This document shows positions 34,224 to 46,900 of a DNA stretch of 64,000 bases, piece after piece; within the stretch, counting starts at the first letter, position 1, and the number at the start of each line of letters is the position of its first letter. This stretch comes from Membranipora membranacea (Eukaryota > Bryozoa > Gymnolaemata > Cheilostomatida > Membraniporidae), in assembly GCA_914767715.1 (NCBI GenBank), contig OU612066.1, positions 1,059,001 through 1,123,000 on the forward strand, given 5' to 3'. The notes beneath the pieces are model-generated. The model did no database searches. It was not told the origin of the DNA and worked only from the letters and a program-made list of their open reading frames with translations. The position numbers and the translations under genes are program-made.

Positions 34224-34317
34224 AAGAAGTTATCAAGAAGGTGAGGAGGAACAGGGTATTCCACCACCTGAGGATGTTCCAGCACCTGAACTAAGGAAAG
34301 ATGATGCCGTACATGAG
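34224..34317 (+). CDS. Acidic exon, possible 5' exon of hAT-like gene
   Basis: Between acceptor ATTTCAG and donor GAG/GTTAGT. The single open frame reads RSYQEGEEEQGIPPPEDVPA then APELRKDDAVHE. It ends in phase 0 while the next recognised exon (37926) needs one incoming base, so another exon must intervene, or the two are unrelated. No domain recognised. Confidence 0.35.
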
Positions 34318-34602
34318 GTTAGTAAGGCTTTTTCATCTTAGTTCTTGGTTTCTCTGCCTGCTCTTTTTCACCTTTCTCACCTAGCCGGCTGTATCCTTAG
34401 CGGTTCTGCTAGCTCCAAGTTCAATTAGAGGATGCCATCTGACCCTGTTGTTCACATCCTTCTGCTCCAGACCCCAACGGCTCATGTCTGACTTTATGCT
34501 CTTTCCATCTTTCCAGATTGGTGACCTGGCGGATATGTTCCTCCTCCTCTCTCCGGCTCTTCCTCATATACGTTGAAATATTCTCGACATGGTCCTCATA
34601 GC

Positions 34603-35554
34603 CATACTTGCCAAGTAATCTAAATACAAAATAGGGAGATTCCACTTTACGGCGATACTGCACCACAACCTGGTGCTTCGAGGGTGCGAAGCACCCGAGT
34701 CACCCACCTGGGGGTTTGGGGGTTTGGGGGGCTCTGAGACCGTTTCCGGCCACTAGGAAGGGCTAAAAAGGTATATTTGACCCCAAATAATTTCATGTTT
34801 GTACTAGTACTTAAATATCAAACTGAGGTGAAACACACTTTAAACAATTACAATCAATCCATGGGCCCCTGGGACTCTTACATACATGCCTTTACATTGT
34901 CAATGTCCAGTATCAAACACCCCATTGGCAAAGAAGAGGCATGTAAGTCCCAGGGGCCCATGGCTACAAGTGCCCATGCATCATCAAGATCTGAAAATGT
35001 GCTCAGTCACAGACAGTGAGAATCCAGATAAGGTACTATATTCCTGTTTGACTAACATAAAATATGTTTCAAAGTCTTTGGTCCGAGCTTTGTTAAATTG
35101 TAGTGGACCTACCTCTGGAATTGTTAGGTTTCTATTTCCCTTCACTTAAATTTAACTAGAGTAGACAGTACAAAATTAATACTAAAAAATGTGTGATCTG
35201 AAAGGAAATGAAAACTACATGTATGCACTTGACTAGCTACTTTGTATTGTGACCAATGACAGCCAGTGTTGTGAGTTATGAGAGGATGCTATTGGTCATT
35301 TACAATAATAGGCTGAACCTTAACAAAACAGGTAAACTTGTTAGGATTATTTAATTTGATAATTATTTCAATTTTGTGTGCAAAGACCTTAACAGTAACT
35401 AGTCAACAACAACATGTGCTTGGATAACTATCAAAAAATTGCGATTGGACTGTTTTCTCTAAAATCTGGAGGAAATAGTGAGATTTACAAAAAGTGGGAG
35501 GTGGGTGTAAAAATCTGGAGGGTCACGCCTAAATCGGGAGACTTGGCAAGTATG
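34603..35554. mobile_element. 952-bp non-autonomous DNA element, 8-bp duplication
   Basis: Ends CATACTTGCCAAGT and ACTTGGCAAGTATG are exact inverted repeats, flanked by the duplication CTCATAGC (34595-34602 and 35555-35562). An 8-bp duplication suggests the hAT superfamily. It split the RT-end of the RTE-like LINE between TSYE and DHVEN. No transposase. The interior holds GGGGGTTTGGGGGTTTGGGG (about 34709-34730) and the inverted repeat below. Confidence 0.85.
34859..34963. repeat. Internal inverted repeat
   Basis: CCATGGGCCCCTGGGACT and its exact complement, with weaker extension to TACATGCC, separated by about 47 bp. Lies within the 952-bp element. Confidence 0.85.
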
Positions 35555-37740
35555 CTCATAGCTGGTCCCATAGATATGTCTTAGCATCCTCTTTTCCGTC
35601 GCATCCATCCTGTCTTCCATTCTCTGTGTGACCGGCCAGATTTCGCTGCCAGACATGAGTGTTGGCTTAATAGATGTTTTGTATAGAAGTACTTTTAGTT
35701 TAGTTGGTACTTTCTTGTCACACAACACTCCTGTAAGATCCCTCCAAGTCCTGTCCCAAGCCGCACCTATCCTCCTAGCTATCTCCGCGCCACACCCTCC
35801 ATCCTGATCTATCATAGTACCCAGGTACTGAAAGGCAGTTTTCTCAGGTACTTCACTATGGTCATGCTGGTTGTAGTTTTTTAATTTGATCTTCCTAGTT
35901 GCTCCTGTTGGTGGCATGTACTCCGTTTTAGTCCTACTCAGTTTCAGTCCTGCATCCTCTAGGTGTTTTCTCCAGTCCTCCAGTCGGCCCTCCATTCCAT
36001 CTGCCTCCCTATCGCATAGAACTAAATCATCTGCGAACAGCATGGCCCATGGGGGTTCCTCAACTATCTAATCTGTGATCACATCCAAATTCACTATAAA
36101 CAGGAAGGGACTGAGAGCTGAGCCTTGGTGGAGACCAACATCTATCCTGACTTCCTCTGTAGATCCCACATTTGTATTCACGGATGTGAACAGTTTTCAT
36201 ACATATCCTCTATCAGTCTGATATACTCTTCTGGCACTTGTCTCCTTAGGCAATACCAGATTAAGTCTCTTGGTACTTTCTCAAGATCAACAAAAACTAG
36301 ATGCAGATCCTGTTGGTATTCTCTCATCTTCTCTTGCAATATCCTCAGACAGAACATAGGCTGTGTTGTTGTTTTGCCTTTTTGAAATCCGTACTGTCTC
36401 TCAGATATGTCAACATTAGTCCTCAGTCTAGATTCCACTGTCCTTTCCAAGAGCTTGAGGCAGTGACTGAGAAGTTTGATGCCTTGGTAGTTAGCGCAGT
36501 TCAGGTGGTCTCCTTTCTGTTTATAGTGTGGTGTTATCCGACTCTTCCTCCATGCAGCTGGTATGCCTGTCTTCTGCATATCCCTCAAAACTGATGTCAT
36601 CCAACGCACTCCGGTATATCCTAATCTCTTGACTATATCAATAGGGGACTCATCCGGTCCGGCTCCTTTTCCTTTCTTCATTTTCTCAAGCTGTGTTTTC
36701 ATTTCCTCCTCACTAATCAGAGCAATTGGCCCTTCTACTTGCTGGACCTCTTCTATTCCTAGTGTTGAGTAGTTGATGGAAATACTCCTGCCATATCCTC
36801 TTGATATCTCCATCCTACAATAATATAAGGCCATCTCCATCTCTCACAAACTTCACCCTATCTATGTCCAATGATCTTCGCTATCTCGTTTTGGCCAGCT
36901 TGTATAAGTTCTTTGCTCCATTCTCTTCAAGGTCTTTGTACACCTCTTCATTCGCCTTCTCTTTTGCTTTCGCTACTTTGACTTTTGCATCCTTATTCTT
37001 CGTTCAATATTCCTCCTCAACTATCCTTTCTTGGTCTTCATCTTGGTCTTCATCTCTCCTCGCTGTCGTCCATCGCTTGAAAGCTTCCTTTTTCTCCCTT
37101 ACAACTTCCTGCACCTCTGGATTCCACCACCAGGATTCTTTTTCTAGATATTTTCCTCCCCATGAGACTCCTAGCTCTTCCTGACTGCATCCACACATGT
37201 GTTCTCCCATGTCGCTTCTCCATTTCTACTTTTTCCATGATGTTCTCCATCAACTTTATCTCAAACTCATCCCCTTCTGTCTCCTTCATTTTCCACCATC
37301 TTATTCTCTCAGGTCTTTCCCTTCTCTTCTCCTTCTGCGTTTTTATGTTCAAGTCTGCGACCAGCAATCTATGCTGGGCAGCTATCGATTCTCCTGGTAT
37401 TATCTTTCCATTCTTTACCTTTCCCACCATAGATCTCCGAACTAGTATGTAATCGATCACCGAAAAGTAGCGCCCACTCCTGTATGTTGCCAAATGCTCA
37501 TCCTTCTTTTCAAAGAAGATGTTGACTAGCGCTAGGTCGTACATCCGAGCAAATTCAAGGATCCTCTCCCATTCCTCTGTCCTAAGGTCTGTCCTCATGC
37601 CATCTTTCATACCCTATTCTATCCATGCCAACATCTCCATTTAGATCTCCTGCACCAACAACCTCCTACACACCTGGTATCCTACTAATCGCATTCTCCA
37701 GTTGGTTCCAAAACTGATCTCTGCCTGCTCTATGCACTTA

Positions 37741-37925
37741 CAATTTTCTGATTATCAATTATCAATAAATGGGTTTAACCTGATTGATAATAAATAGAAC
37801 TTAACAAGGTTTCATTGAATGCATGTTACGTAAAGCATTCGTTAGGCTTAGACTAAGCCTATTCCCTCAGCATGAAATTCAGCACCAGTAATGTTAGAAC
37901 ATGACTTGTGAGCTCATTTCTTTAG
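37741..37925. other. Intron remainder
   Basis: Short AT-rich stretch between the LINE 5' truncation and the next exon. Confidence 0.4.
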
Positions 37926-39415
37926 GGAATGCTTAGATGATGAGAGTGTCGCGGAGAGCAGGCCTGCATCTGCATCTGCTGCAACAGAACCCGTGACAGA
38001 GGTAAGCTTGTTTATACACCAAAACTTTGGACTTCACTTCACATTTTATCTGACACCAACCTATTGCTTGCATGACCTAGGCCACTGCTAAATGTGACCT
38101 TGCCTACTGCTGCTGTTTCTGACGCCATTGGTCTTGAGCATGGCAGATCATTTCATAATATGAAAATGAATGATTATACTCAATTATTGTAGCCATCTGA
38201 CACTTCAATTTGTCCAAACATCTACTCAATGGCTGAGTGGGAGAGGAAAAAAGAACATTATCCCTGGTCGACAAGTAATACTCTGGGTCACCTTTTTTTG
38301 CAAAATCTGCATGGCGGTGAGTAATTTGAAAAGTAAGCAGTCACATGCAAGCAATGATGAGTGGACAAAAAAAGGAATATCATGGAGTGGCTCGGACATT
38401 AGCAAACAAAAAACATCCCTACGCCGCAAAATATTTGATCACAAAAGTACTGCATCACATGTGAATGCCCAAAAAATACTAGAGGAAGCCAAGGAAGACC
38501 AATTGCCTGAAGCCTTTCTGTTCCAGTACCACAAACATGTCGAAACCACCACACGCCTACTACACACAGCCTATTCTGTTGCAAAGCATAACCGCCCCTA
38601 TGTATCATATGGTGAGTGCATTGAGCTACAAGAAGCTAATGGAGTCCATCTAGGGACATGCCAGCACTCACGCTTTGCAGCAACAGGCATGATAGAGTGT
38701 GTCTCTGCCGAGGTATGGTAGTTTATCTACGTACCCCCTGGCCAATGGATGAAAAGTGTGATAAATGTGTTTCTTTCCCTCTGGGATTGGTGGAGTTGGA
38801 AAGCTTGAAAGCAGACCATATTGTTGCTAGTCTGCTTGAGCTTTTGAAGAAAAATGGCTACGATAACTCCTAACTTGAACTGAACTTGATTGGTGCCTGC
38901 TCTGATGGGGCGTCTGTCATGCTAGGGAAGAACAGTGGGGCGTTGGCCCAGCTTCAAAATATGTTTCCTAAGGTAGTGATATGGCACTGCATGTGCCACC
39001 GAATAGAGCTCGCTATTGGTGATGCAGTTAAATCTGTTAGTCGAGTCAATCATGTGAAGTCATTTCTTGACAAGCTTTATACAGTTTTCAGCCAGAGACC
39101 AAAAGCCCAAAGAGAATTAGAGGAGTCTGCTAGTCAGGTACATTTTGAGCTCCTAAGAATAGGAAGAGTCCTCGATGTACGTTGAGCTGCTTCCAGCCAT
39201 CGCAGCCTGTGTGCTGTTTGGAAAAGTTACCCTACACTATATCATCACTGTATGTACTCAGACTCCTCAAAACAAAGTAAACACAAATAGTACTGCATTC
39301 CAGGACTTTGTTGGTTCCCAATGTACAGAAATGGCCAATGTTTCGAAGTCCCCCCAGTTTGTTCATAGCCTAGCAGTGTTGCTAGCTGGATGCTCTAGAG
39401 AGTATCTCTAAGTTG
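37926..39415 (+). pseudogene. hAT-derived gene, KIAA1586-like, broken
   Basis: A small exon (37926-38001; ECLDDESVAESRPASASA...) joins in phase 0 to a large exon from 38193. Domains in order: MAEWERKKEHYPWSTSN and FCKICMAV (a BED-like/zinc region, about 38228-38315, with a frameshift in the T-run near 38292), then SLRRKIFDHKSTASHVNAQK (38415-38475), LLHTAYSVAKHNRPY, HSRFAATGMIECVSAE, VYLRTPWPMDEKCDKC, and ACSDGASVMLGKNSGALAQL with IWHCMCHRIELAIGDAV (38890-39030). RVLDVR follows, then TGA (39184-39186) where a Trp is expected before AASSHRS. More stops: TAA at 38871. This RNase H-fold hAT architecture is that of KIAA1586-like/transposon proteins. The C-terminal dimerisation region is not visible. 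Confidence 0.75.
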
Positions 39416-40761
39416 TCTCTTGCTCTGCAGAGTGAGAAATGCTCCCTGGTTGGGGCCTATAGTAAACCACTAGCCAGTACCAGTAGCTACCATAAGAAAT
39501 ATAATCATGTATTATCATGAACTGGCTATTAAATTTGATATCATAATTTGTAATTGAAATGCTTATGGAGAAATGGGTAAATCTTAAAGATACTTCAAAT
39601 CTGTTAACAAGAGGCAGAAAAGGTCTGATTGTCCTACTAAAACGCCCCCCTGTGCAGTTACATTAGCCCTATTCCCATGTTGACTTTTATTGCATTGATG
39701 CATCAGTGCAACATGATACCTTTTGATAATGGTCAAATGATTTCTTTCAGTAATATCGTAGTAGCAGTATTTAAAAGACTTCGGTAATTGGGGACATTTG
39801 AGGTACTGCGGTTTGGGGATGGTGGTGTTGTCTAATAACTCGCATGCTTGCTTGCTGACTTTTGAATTGCATTTCCTCCAGGTCCATCCACGTCGGTCCG
39901 GTAAGATGTATTCTACAATCTATCTCTCCCTTTATTTGCTTCTGTTATTATGATTGTTGTTGGGTTCAACAGGTTAATTTACAGTTGTTATTGTTAGATC
40001 ACACTGCTATATCGAAGCTATAACCCATCAAGTTTGGTGGCTTTTGGCCTCGGGTGTATATAGCCTACAGTAGCAGACAACAGTGGTCTGTGATTATTAA
40101 CTCAAAGTACCAGTAATTGATCATATCTCTTGTCAGTAGAATTTGGATCTGCATTTATCCTTTAGATAGGCCTACTTAGGTTGGTTAGCTCTGACACATG
40201 AACTCTTCCGTCTGTCACACAACAGGCTCATTTTTACCAGCTGGACTGTTCACTTAACATTAGTATAGGGGACGTATCTTTGTAAAGCATCGTGATATTG
40301 CCAACTTTAACTTAATTCGGTGACTGCTTTTATTCTCTAGCAATGAGGCGTCGGAGACGCTCTTTACAGCGAACAACCCCTTACCTACCAAGAGTAAGTT
40401 GCTATTCATACATCCTATTATTCATAATATATACGTTATGTGCATACATATACATGATAAGTGGGATTGGTGTTACTGTTTCCACACAAATAACTTGCAC
40501 ATGGATATTGAACAAAGATATATGAACGCCTTCAACTATAAATTCTGAACATAGCGTATTCATGGAAAGATCACGGAAAGTAGGTTGTTGTGCCTGACTG
40601 GTTAGTATTGTAACTTTAATATCACTAGGTTATCAAGAAAAAAATCTAATCTGCTCAGAAGATTGGCCAAGATTTTCCACAAAAAACAGTGGCTATGAGT
40701 GAGATTGGCCTGACTAGGGCTGCAGTTGTAGTGGCAGCAGTAGTAGGCCTAGGTCATAAAT
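39416..40761. other. Gene-free, with two candidate mini-exons
   Basis: A 19-nt interval 39882-39900 lies between TTTCCTCCAG and GTAAGA, and 40341-40391 (AMRRRRRSLQRTTPYLPR in one frame) lies between TATTCTCTAG and GTAAGT. Both have good splice borders but are too small to support a gene by themselves. Confidence 0.3.
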
Positions 40762-40914
40762 GGCCTATAGGCCTACTCCAAAATACCCGGGCCCATTCGG
40801 AGTTGCTTTGAGGCAATATAGTGACTTGGAAGCCCCTTGGATGGAAGTAGACTATTTCACTAGATTGCCTCAAATCCACTCCAAATGGGTATTTTGGAGT
40901 AGGCCTGAGGCCCA
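40762..40914. repeat. 153-bp foldback element
   Basis: Arms of about 60 bases (GGCCTACTCCAAAATACCC at the left; GGGTATTTTGGAGTAGGCC at the right) fold over a loop of about 35 bases, with a few mismatches. It resembles a foldback MITE or hairpin-forming transcript source. No target duplication was established. Confidence 0.75.
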
Positions 40915-41159
40915 GGTATAATAATACACATGGACTGAATGTCTGATTGTTAGCAACTACTATTGGGCTGGCTGTCTCTATGCAGATGCTGCTGGATAGA
41001 AAATCATCATCACCATAATTGTAATAAAAACTAAACTGTGATTCAGTTGTCATGATCATCATGACACCAAGGTGTTATTCCTTGATCACACACAGTTTCA
41101 AACTACTCAGCTACGGTACTGCTTTGTTGTTGTAGCTGGGGAGGAAAGAATAAGAAGAT

Positions 41160-41206
41160 AGTATGTATGTATGTGTGTATGTATGTATGTGTGTATGTAT
41201 GTATGA
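41160..41206. repeat. (GTAT)n microsatellite
   Basis: About 11 GTAT/GTGT units. Confidence 0.95.
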
Positions 41207-41257
41207 GAGGATCCCAAACACATTCATTGGCTTGATAATTTTATAGGATTTATAGTA

Positions 41258-41833
41258 CCCTGAAGTCTCGCCTACAACCACATGTGCTTATAGTACAGTG
41301 TGCTTATAATGTGAGGGATTTCAATTATAAGCACATCAATTTTGCCTTCTGTGACATTCTAAATGTTCTAGGCTGAATCCAACATGAAACAATCTCAAGA
41401 TTTTGATAGATACTAAAATTTTTGCGTTGAGATATTAAACCTCAGAGTCCTACAGTACATGTGCTTGTAATGTGAGACCCAAATTACTAGGGCTGGGAAG
41501 AGGTTCCAAATTCAAGACCGATATGATATTTTCAATATATATCGACTTTTTCGTTTTGCGGAGTTTCTTTGAACTTGCGGATATTAAATTGAAAACTTCG
41601 AACTCCTGTCATCAAAATAGCATCAGAAAGCATCAATCCCAGACAAAATAATGTATTTTAAACCGATAATATAGTCGATATCGATAGTTCGGTATTCAAT
41701 TTAAGTACCGATATTTTTGAATATTTTCAAACCGATACGATATATCCGGTTTATTGCACAGCTCTACAAATTACTCAGATTTGAATTGCGGTCCTACGTA
41801 TAAGCACATGCGCTTATGAGCGAGTCTTTAGGG
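41258..41833. mobile_element. TA-flanked MITE with nested MITE
   Basis: Ends CCCTGAAGTCTCGC and GCGAGTCTTTAGGG are imperfect inverted repeats (related for about 40 bp, including ACATGTGCTTAT), flanked by TA at 41256-41257 and 41834-41835. This fits a Tc1/mariner/pogo-type MITE. It is interrupted by a second, hAT-type MITE at 41488-41766. Confidence 0.7.
41488..41766. mobile_element. hAT-type MITE, 279 bp
   Basis: Begins TAGGGCTGGGAAG and ends TTGCACAGCTCTA, inverted-repeat ends with the hAT signature, flanked by a perfect 8-bp duplication CAAATTAC (41480-41487 and 41767-41774). The interior is rich in CGATAT-like steps, as in many hAT MITEs. It lies inside the TA-flanked MITE and is therefore younger. 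Confidence 0.85.
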
Positions 41834-41891
41834 TATCTCAATCTCATTTGTATAAACTAGATTAAGTCAACCTAAATATGCTACACCATAC

Positions 41892-42092
41892 ATGTCAAAG
41901 AAATCAGTCCAATGCTTCGCCTGTGGAGAATTCAATCACAAGGCCACTGATTGTCAAGACGACCGTGCATCAATGTACTGTGAGTACTGCCAAGCGCTAG
42001 GACACATTGTCATTGCTGTAAATGCTCTAACAGTAGTACATATACGTTTACACTTACATTATATTGCAGTTACACAAAACCCTACAGGGTGA
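41892..42092 (+). pseudogene. Zinc-knuckle protein fragment
   Basis: ATG frame with CFACGEFNHKATDC, a canonical C-x2-C-x4-H-x4-C knuckle, and a second CEYCQALGH that lacks its last Cys (Val instead). Such paired knuckles occur in retrotransposon gag nucleocapsids. There is no adjacent capsid, protease or LTR, so it is a fragment or an exon of something larger. Confidence 0.45.
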
Positions 42093-42609
42093 TACGCTAC
42101 GACAGTCTACATACGCACCTACTCGCTAGCTTAGACAGCTTCACCATGCGACACAGAAACCTTCAATAACAGTACTTCTAACTCTGAGCATCCCAATACA
42201 GATTGAGGGGGTCTGTTGAGATACCATTCTGACATTGGGAGTTATGTTCTCTACATACATGGATAGACAATTCCATACATCATTAAATACATGAATAGAT
42301 AAATCACATACATGACCCCGACATTATAGTTTATTCTTCTACTCTAGAATATCAGTTAGAACAAAGAAATACTAGTTTTTTCCCACAATGTACATAGTGT
42401 TGTATACATTTTCTAGTTGTGCTTTTTGCTCTGTTGTTGTTACACAATTTCAGTTCTTGCTTGGGTTAGTGCTGCACGATAAAACGATATAGAACGATAT
42501 CTAACGATAAGAAAGGAATATCGTATGTTAAATGTCACATTTTTGCAATCAGGAGTTATCGTTTCATGTTAATCGATATTTATTACGATAATTTATCGTC
42601 CAAATAAAC

Positions 42610-43973
42610 AGTCTAAATCATGTTTATGAATTCTTATTGGCAGATTCTTTCCAGTTGACCAATCAGCAGGTTATTTTAGCTGGCACCAGATGGAGCTTTA
42701 AGAACCGCCATTAATTGATATTTTCTGGTTGTCATCAGGTTTGAAGTTAACTGCTAAACTAGGTAAGATTATTGACTTTTCCTCCTACAGTTCAAAGAAT
42801 TATTTGTGAATTCATTGCATTATGTCTACTCCATTTATCTATGTGTCATAATGTTAAAGTGAATGGATGAGTTAGTAGTAGGTAGAAGTAGAAATGGAAC
42901 AACCCAGCCAGTCTTCTCTTCATCATGATGATGATGAAGTGCTGCCAATCTCAGCCTCATGGTTGGTAATGGTGGTGGTAAACCGTGGTGGTAAGGCAAA
43001 GCAAGTGTGTGGTTGAGTGAGATTGGCAATTCTCCTCACAATCAGTGATGATGATACACATATAAACTTAGTCAGTCAAGGCAAGGACTGTTTCTCACCG
43101 AAGGTTGGGCTATTGTCTCACTCATAGATAGTCACTCACTAGTCACTTTTTTGAGTTGGGCAATTCAATTGATTGAGTGAGTAGTATTGTTGTAATTGTA
43201 TCACTTCAAATGTGTGTGAGTGAGTGAGAGTTGGCAGGCCTGATTTTCATTTCAGTCTACTCCAACACCACCATGCTGCTTTGATCTTGGGGAAGGGAAA
43301 CTGAAACTGACTAAACTTACTTACTAGCTGCATGTATCATCATGCATTTACTTACAACACCAGGAGGTTGAATTTTATTGACATTAGATTATTGTACTAG
43401 TACTACTACTAGCCAGCCAGTTGACTACTAGGTTAGGTTACTTAGTCAGTCAAACACAGCACACTTCTACTATTACTACTGCTCCTACTTCTACCAACTC
43501 CTGTAATTACTAGCTAGCTATGCAGTCTGAGTCTTTCTATCCGACTGCATTTTCTGCCCTGGGGTCATGACTGTTGAGTGTGTGTGTATGTCATGTACAT
43601 AGCAATGATAGATATTAGGTAGATAAGATCATTAATTAGGAAGTTTCAACAACACTTTCATTTCAAAGTGAAGGATGAGTCAGCCTTGGTCAGCCTGGCT
43701 GAACAAAGATTTGATCAATTTGATGGCTACATTCTTCGTCAGATTTATCGGTCTGTAGTGTTAGAATGTACAATAGTCATTGAGTGAGCTGAGTTATAAT
43801 CTTTTCTGAATTCTGTATTTTGATTAGCTAAATCAGGTCTACCAACGGTGAGTTAGGGGGAGGAAGAAGCATTCTGATTGCCTGCAGCCAGCCGGCCTAG
43901 CTTAAGTAGTAGCTTTTGAACTCAAAAGTAAGCAAGACATACTAATTTCTTCAATTCTTTATTTTCTATGCAG
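42610..43973. other. hAT 5' leader/intron
   Basis: Non-coding region between the left end and the first coding exon. Simple-sequence patches (GATGATGATG near 42925, TACTACTACT near 43400). No promoter motif assigned. Confidence 0.5.
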
Positions 43974-46900
43974 ACAGAGATGGCGGATGCTGATGCTGTA
44001 ATTGATATCTCGGAGTCGGAAGAGCAAGATGATGATACTACTGAGACTGAGAGTGAAGTTGTAGCCACGCCTCACTCCTCCAGACGCAGAAGATCGCCAG
44101 TCTGGGCATTCTTCACTGCACCCGAAGGTGATTAGGCAGAGTATGACATTTGTGACAAACATATAAAAACTAAAGACTCCAGTACAACCAACCTTTTCGC
44201 TCATTTAAAACATAACCACCCAACTCGGCACGCTGAGATAAAGAGCTATCACCCCCCTTCAACTTCAACGCCATCATCAAGTACGGCCAGTTCGTCTAAG
44301 TCATCAAAGTCTAGAGCAGACCCTCGATCAAGGAATCACTGCTGAATCGTACACCTTACCATAAGGACTCAGATCAGGCCAAGAATTTAACTGCTGCAGT
44401 AACCGGGTACCTAATATCAGGTTGGTGTCATATTTTATTCGGACTCTTTGTTTCTCGTATCACTACCCATCTTCATGACCTACATATAATCATTCACGCA
44501 ATCACAATCGCTGTGCTTGTGACTGATCAGTGGGCTTTCATATCACTTTCAGTGAAACTTTAGGATCTACAGTTTTATTACTAGCCATCAATATTTTTCC
44601 AGTGAAATTTTATGAATATGGTAAATTGATTCATTGGTTAGTTTGGTCACCAACAGAAATGTTGCGTTGGAAAATGGTAAGACACTGTTTTTAGACTGTT
44701 TCTTTCTCTAAGTTTAGCCCCTGCTGCTAATTACAAGATATTGAAAGATTGATCTAGATTCAAAAGCAATGCAATAAAGCAAGCGACAAATGCAATTTTA
44801 TTTGATGTTAATTTTGACACTTGATTCACATGTCACTTTTCTTTTGATTATTTAGGTTCCGTCCCTCTCTACACGGTAGATGGGCAAGCCTTCAGGGAGA
44901 TGGTAAAAGTTTTTGACCGCAGATATAACCTACCAGGACGAAACCATTTTTCAAAGATAGCTGTACCACAATTATACTCAAAGAAGAAAGCAGAACTCAC
45001 AAAAGAAATCAAGAATGCAGAGAGGTAATGTGTTATAGTGCCCAGTCCACTACCCATAATCGTTACAAATGAACCATTGTATGTGATATATTGCCTGGTT
45101 GAAACGTGTATCAGTATAAAATGATATTCTTTATATCATTGTTTTTCAGTGTGCTATAAAAGCAATGATTGGTCTAGCGAACATAGCGCTGGCCAAAGCC
45201 AAAATAAAGCTGTGAGATAGCATAGACTTATGTTACAAATACTGCTAAGGCTTTTAAGGGGCTGATGTCACTAACCCCAAACACATAAACATTAGAAACT
45301 TGTCTAATATAGCCAGCTACCACAAGGGTGCATTTTAATCCTACCACTAGAATCATGCAGCGTCTCTGTTCTGGATATATATACTACACCTATAATGTAA
45401 CACTGGTGAACATATCTATTTACAGTGTGAGTATCACATCTGACGGGTGGTCTTCCATAACGGGAGATTCTTATATGAGTTTAACAGCTCACTACATCAG
45501 CCGTGACTGGACACTTCGCACAGCGTGTCTGAAGACACAGTATCATCCCGAATCCCACACCGCTAATAATATATCTAACTTCCTGATAGAATCGCTGAAA
45601 GAGTATGGGCTGACCAGAGGAAACATAGCAGCTATCACCACAGACTCTGCTGCCAATATGGTTGCTGCAGCTAGAGAAGCCAGTATGTAAAATAAATTAA
45701 TCTTAAGTTTTGCTAACTTAAATCAAACTCTACCCCATTATTCTACTGACTGTTATTTGTTCCATCATTTTGATGTCCTCTCTCCTATGCAAGTTGCAGA
45801 TTTTTATCCATCTTGAAGCAATCGCTGTAGTTTTCAATTCATTCCCTGCAATCAATCAGTGACTTCGCTGTGATTTTGATTTATGTTGCCGTACTGTAAT
45901 ACTTCTATCTGCCGTTTGTTTCTCAGTTGAGCCAGTTGGGTGCATGCCAAATATCCTGAGACTAATGTCTGAAATCTACAGCAGTGCAGTTCAGATTCAT
46001 TCTAGATTTTGCATAACTTTTTCTCCTTGTCACAGAACTTCAACGGATACCGTGTATCGGGCATATGATGCACAATGCAGTCACAACGTCTCTCACCGAC
46101 ACAAGAATTACCAGAGTTCTAGGGATCTGCCGTAGTATTGTTAGTCTGATACATTCCTCGAATAACTACAGACAGCTACTACTTAAGACGCAGAAGGACT
46201 TAAAGCTACCACAACTGCAGCTTGTAAATGATGTGTCAACGAGATGGGGTAGTAAGCTGAAAATGCTTACCAGAATAAAACAGCAGATGCCCGCCATAAA
46301 CAAGATGTTCCTAGATGATAGAAAATATAGGCACCTATCAATAAATTGGCAGGATGCCAACATCATTGATTCAGTCATCACCGGATTAGAAGGATTTATG
46401 GTTAGTTTGGTTTGTTGTAGTGTAGCTGGATTTCAAGGTGTCAATACTCAATAAATAATTTGATCCATTGTTGCTGCTGGCATTATATTTTACGCCGGTG
46501 CTTAAAGTATTTGGTGAATTGATTCCACTTTCCTCCATTCGTTTGTAAATAACATAGTGCTTCCAGTGACCCAGTCTCCAATGGATGGAAGGAAAAGAAA
46601 ACCAACCAAACCTAACCTATATATGCTAAGTGCCTAACATATTTTTTGTTTAATGGCCATCAAAATCAGGACTTAAAAAGCTATTGTGTTTAGGGCTAGC
46701 TTAAATTGGCCTTGTTTTTTCTTGTCCCAGCTCCACCAGGCAGGGTGCCTCAATCAGAAATGGTGACCAAACAGAGTTCTAGCTGGTTGATCGATCGGTT
46801 GCCATTATGAGTTGTGTTGCTTATTCCGTCATGCCCAACCAACCTGATTGATTATGTGGATATTGTATTCTGATTTCAGGTACTGACTGACCACTTGTCA

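Larger units (their letters stand above)
34385..37740 (-). mobile_element. RTE-like LINE, 5'-truncated, interrupted
   Basis: Reading on the minus strand from 37740: endonuclease with VGAGDLNGDVGMDR, AHLATY-like HLATYRSGRYFSVIDYILV and QHRLLVADLN (37670-37320). RT then shows GKGAGPDESPIDIVK, RITPHYKQKGDHLNCANYQG, ISERQYGFQKGKTTTQPMF and VFVDLEK (36730-36300), and MLFADDLVLCD with LKLSRTKTEYM (36043-35920). The end continues FQYLGTMIDQDGG and MLRHIYGTSYE (to about 35562), then resumes after an insertion as DHVENISTYMRKS and SRWGLEQKDVNNRVRW (34600-34420). Frameshifts and the insertion make it dead. It lies in reverse orientation within an intron of the hAT-like gene. Confidence 0.85.

Noticed and set aside
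34709-34730. Possible G-quadruplex
   Set aside because: Only three long G runs close together; the fourth needed is absent.
35886-37452. Several plus-strand open frames rich in Ser/Phe
   Set aside because: They are the complement of the minus-strand RTE-like LINE.
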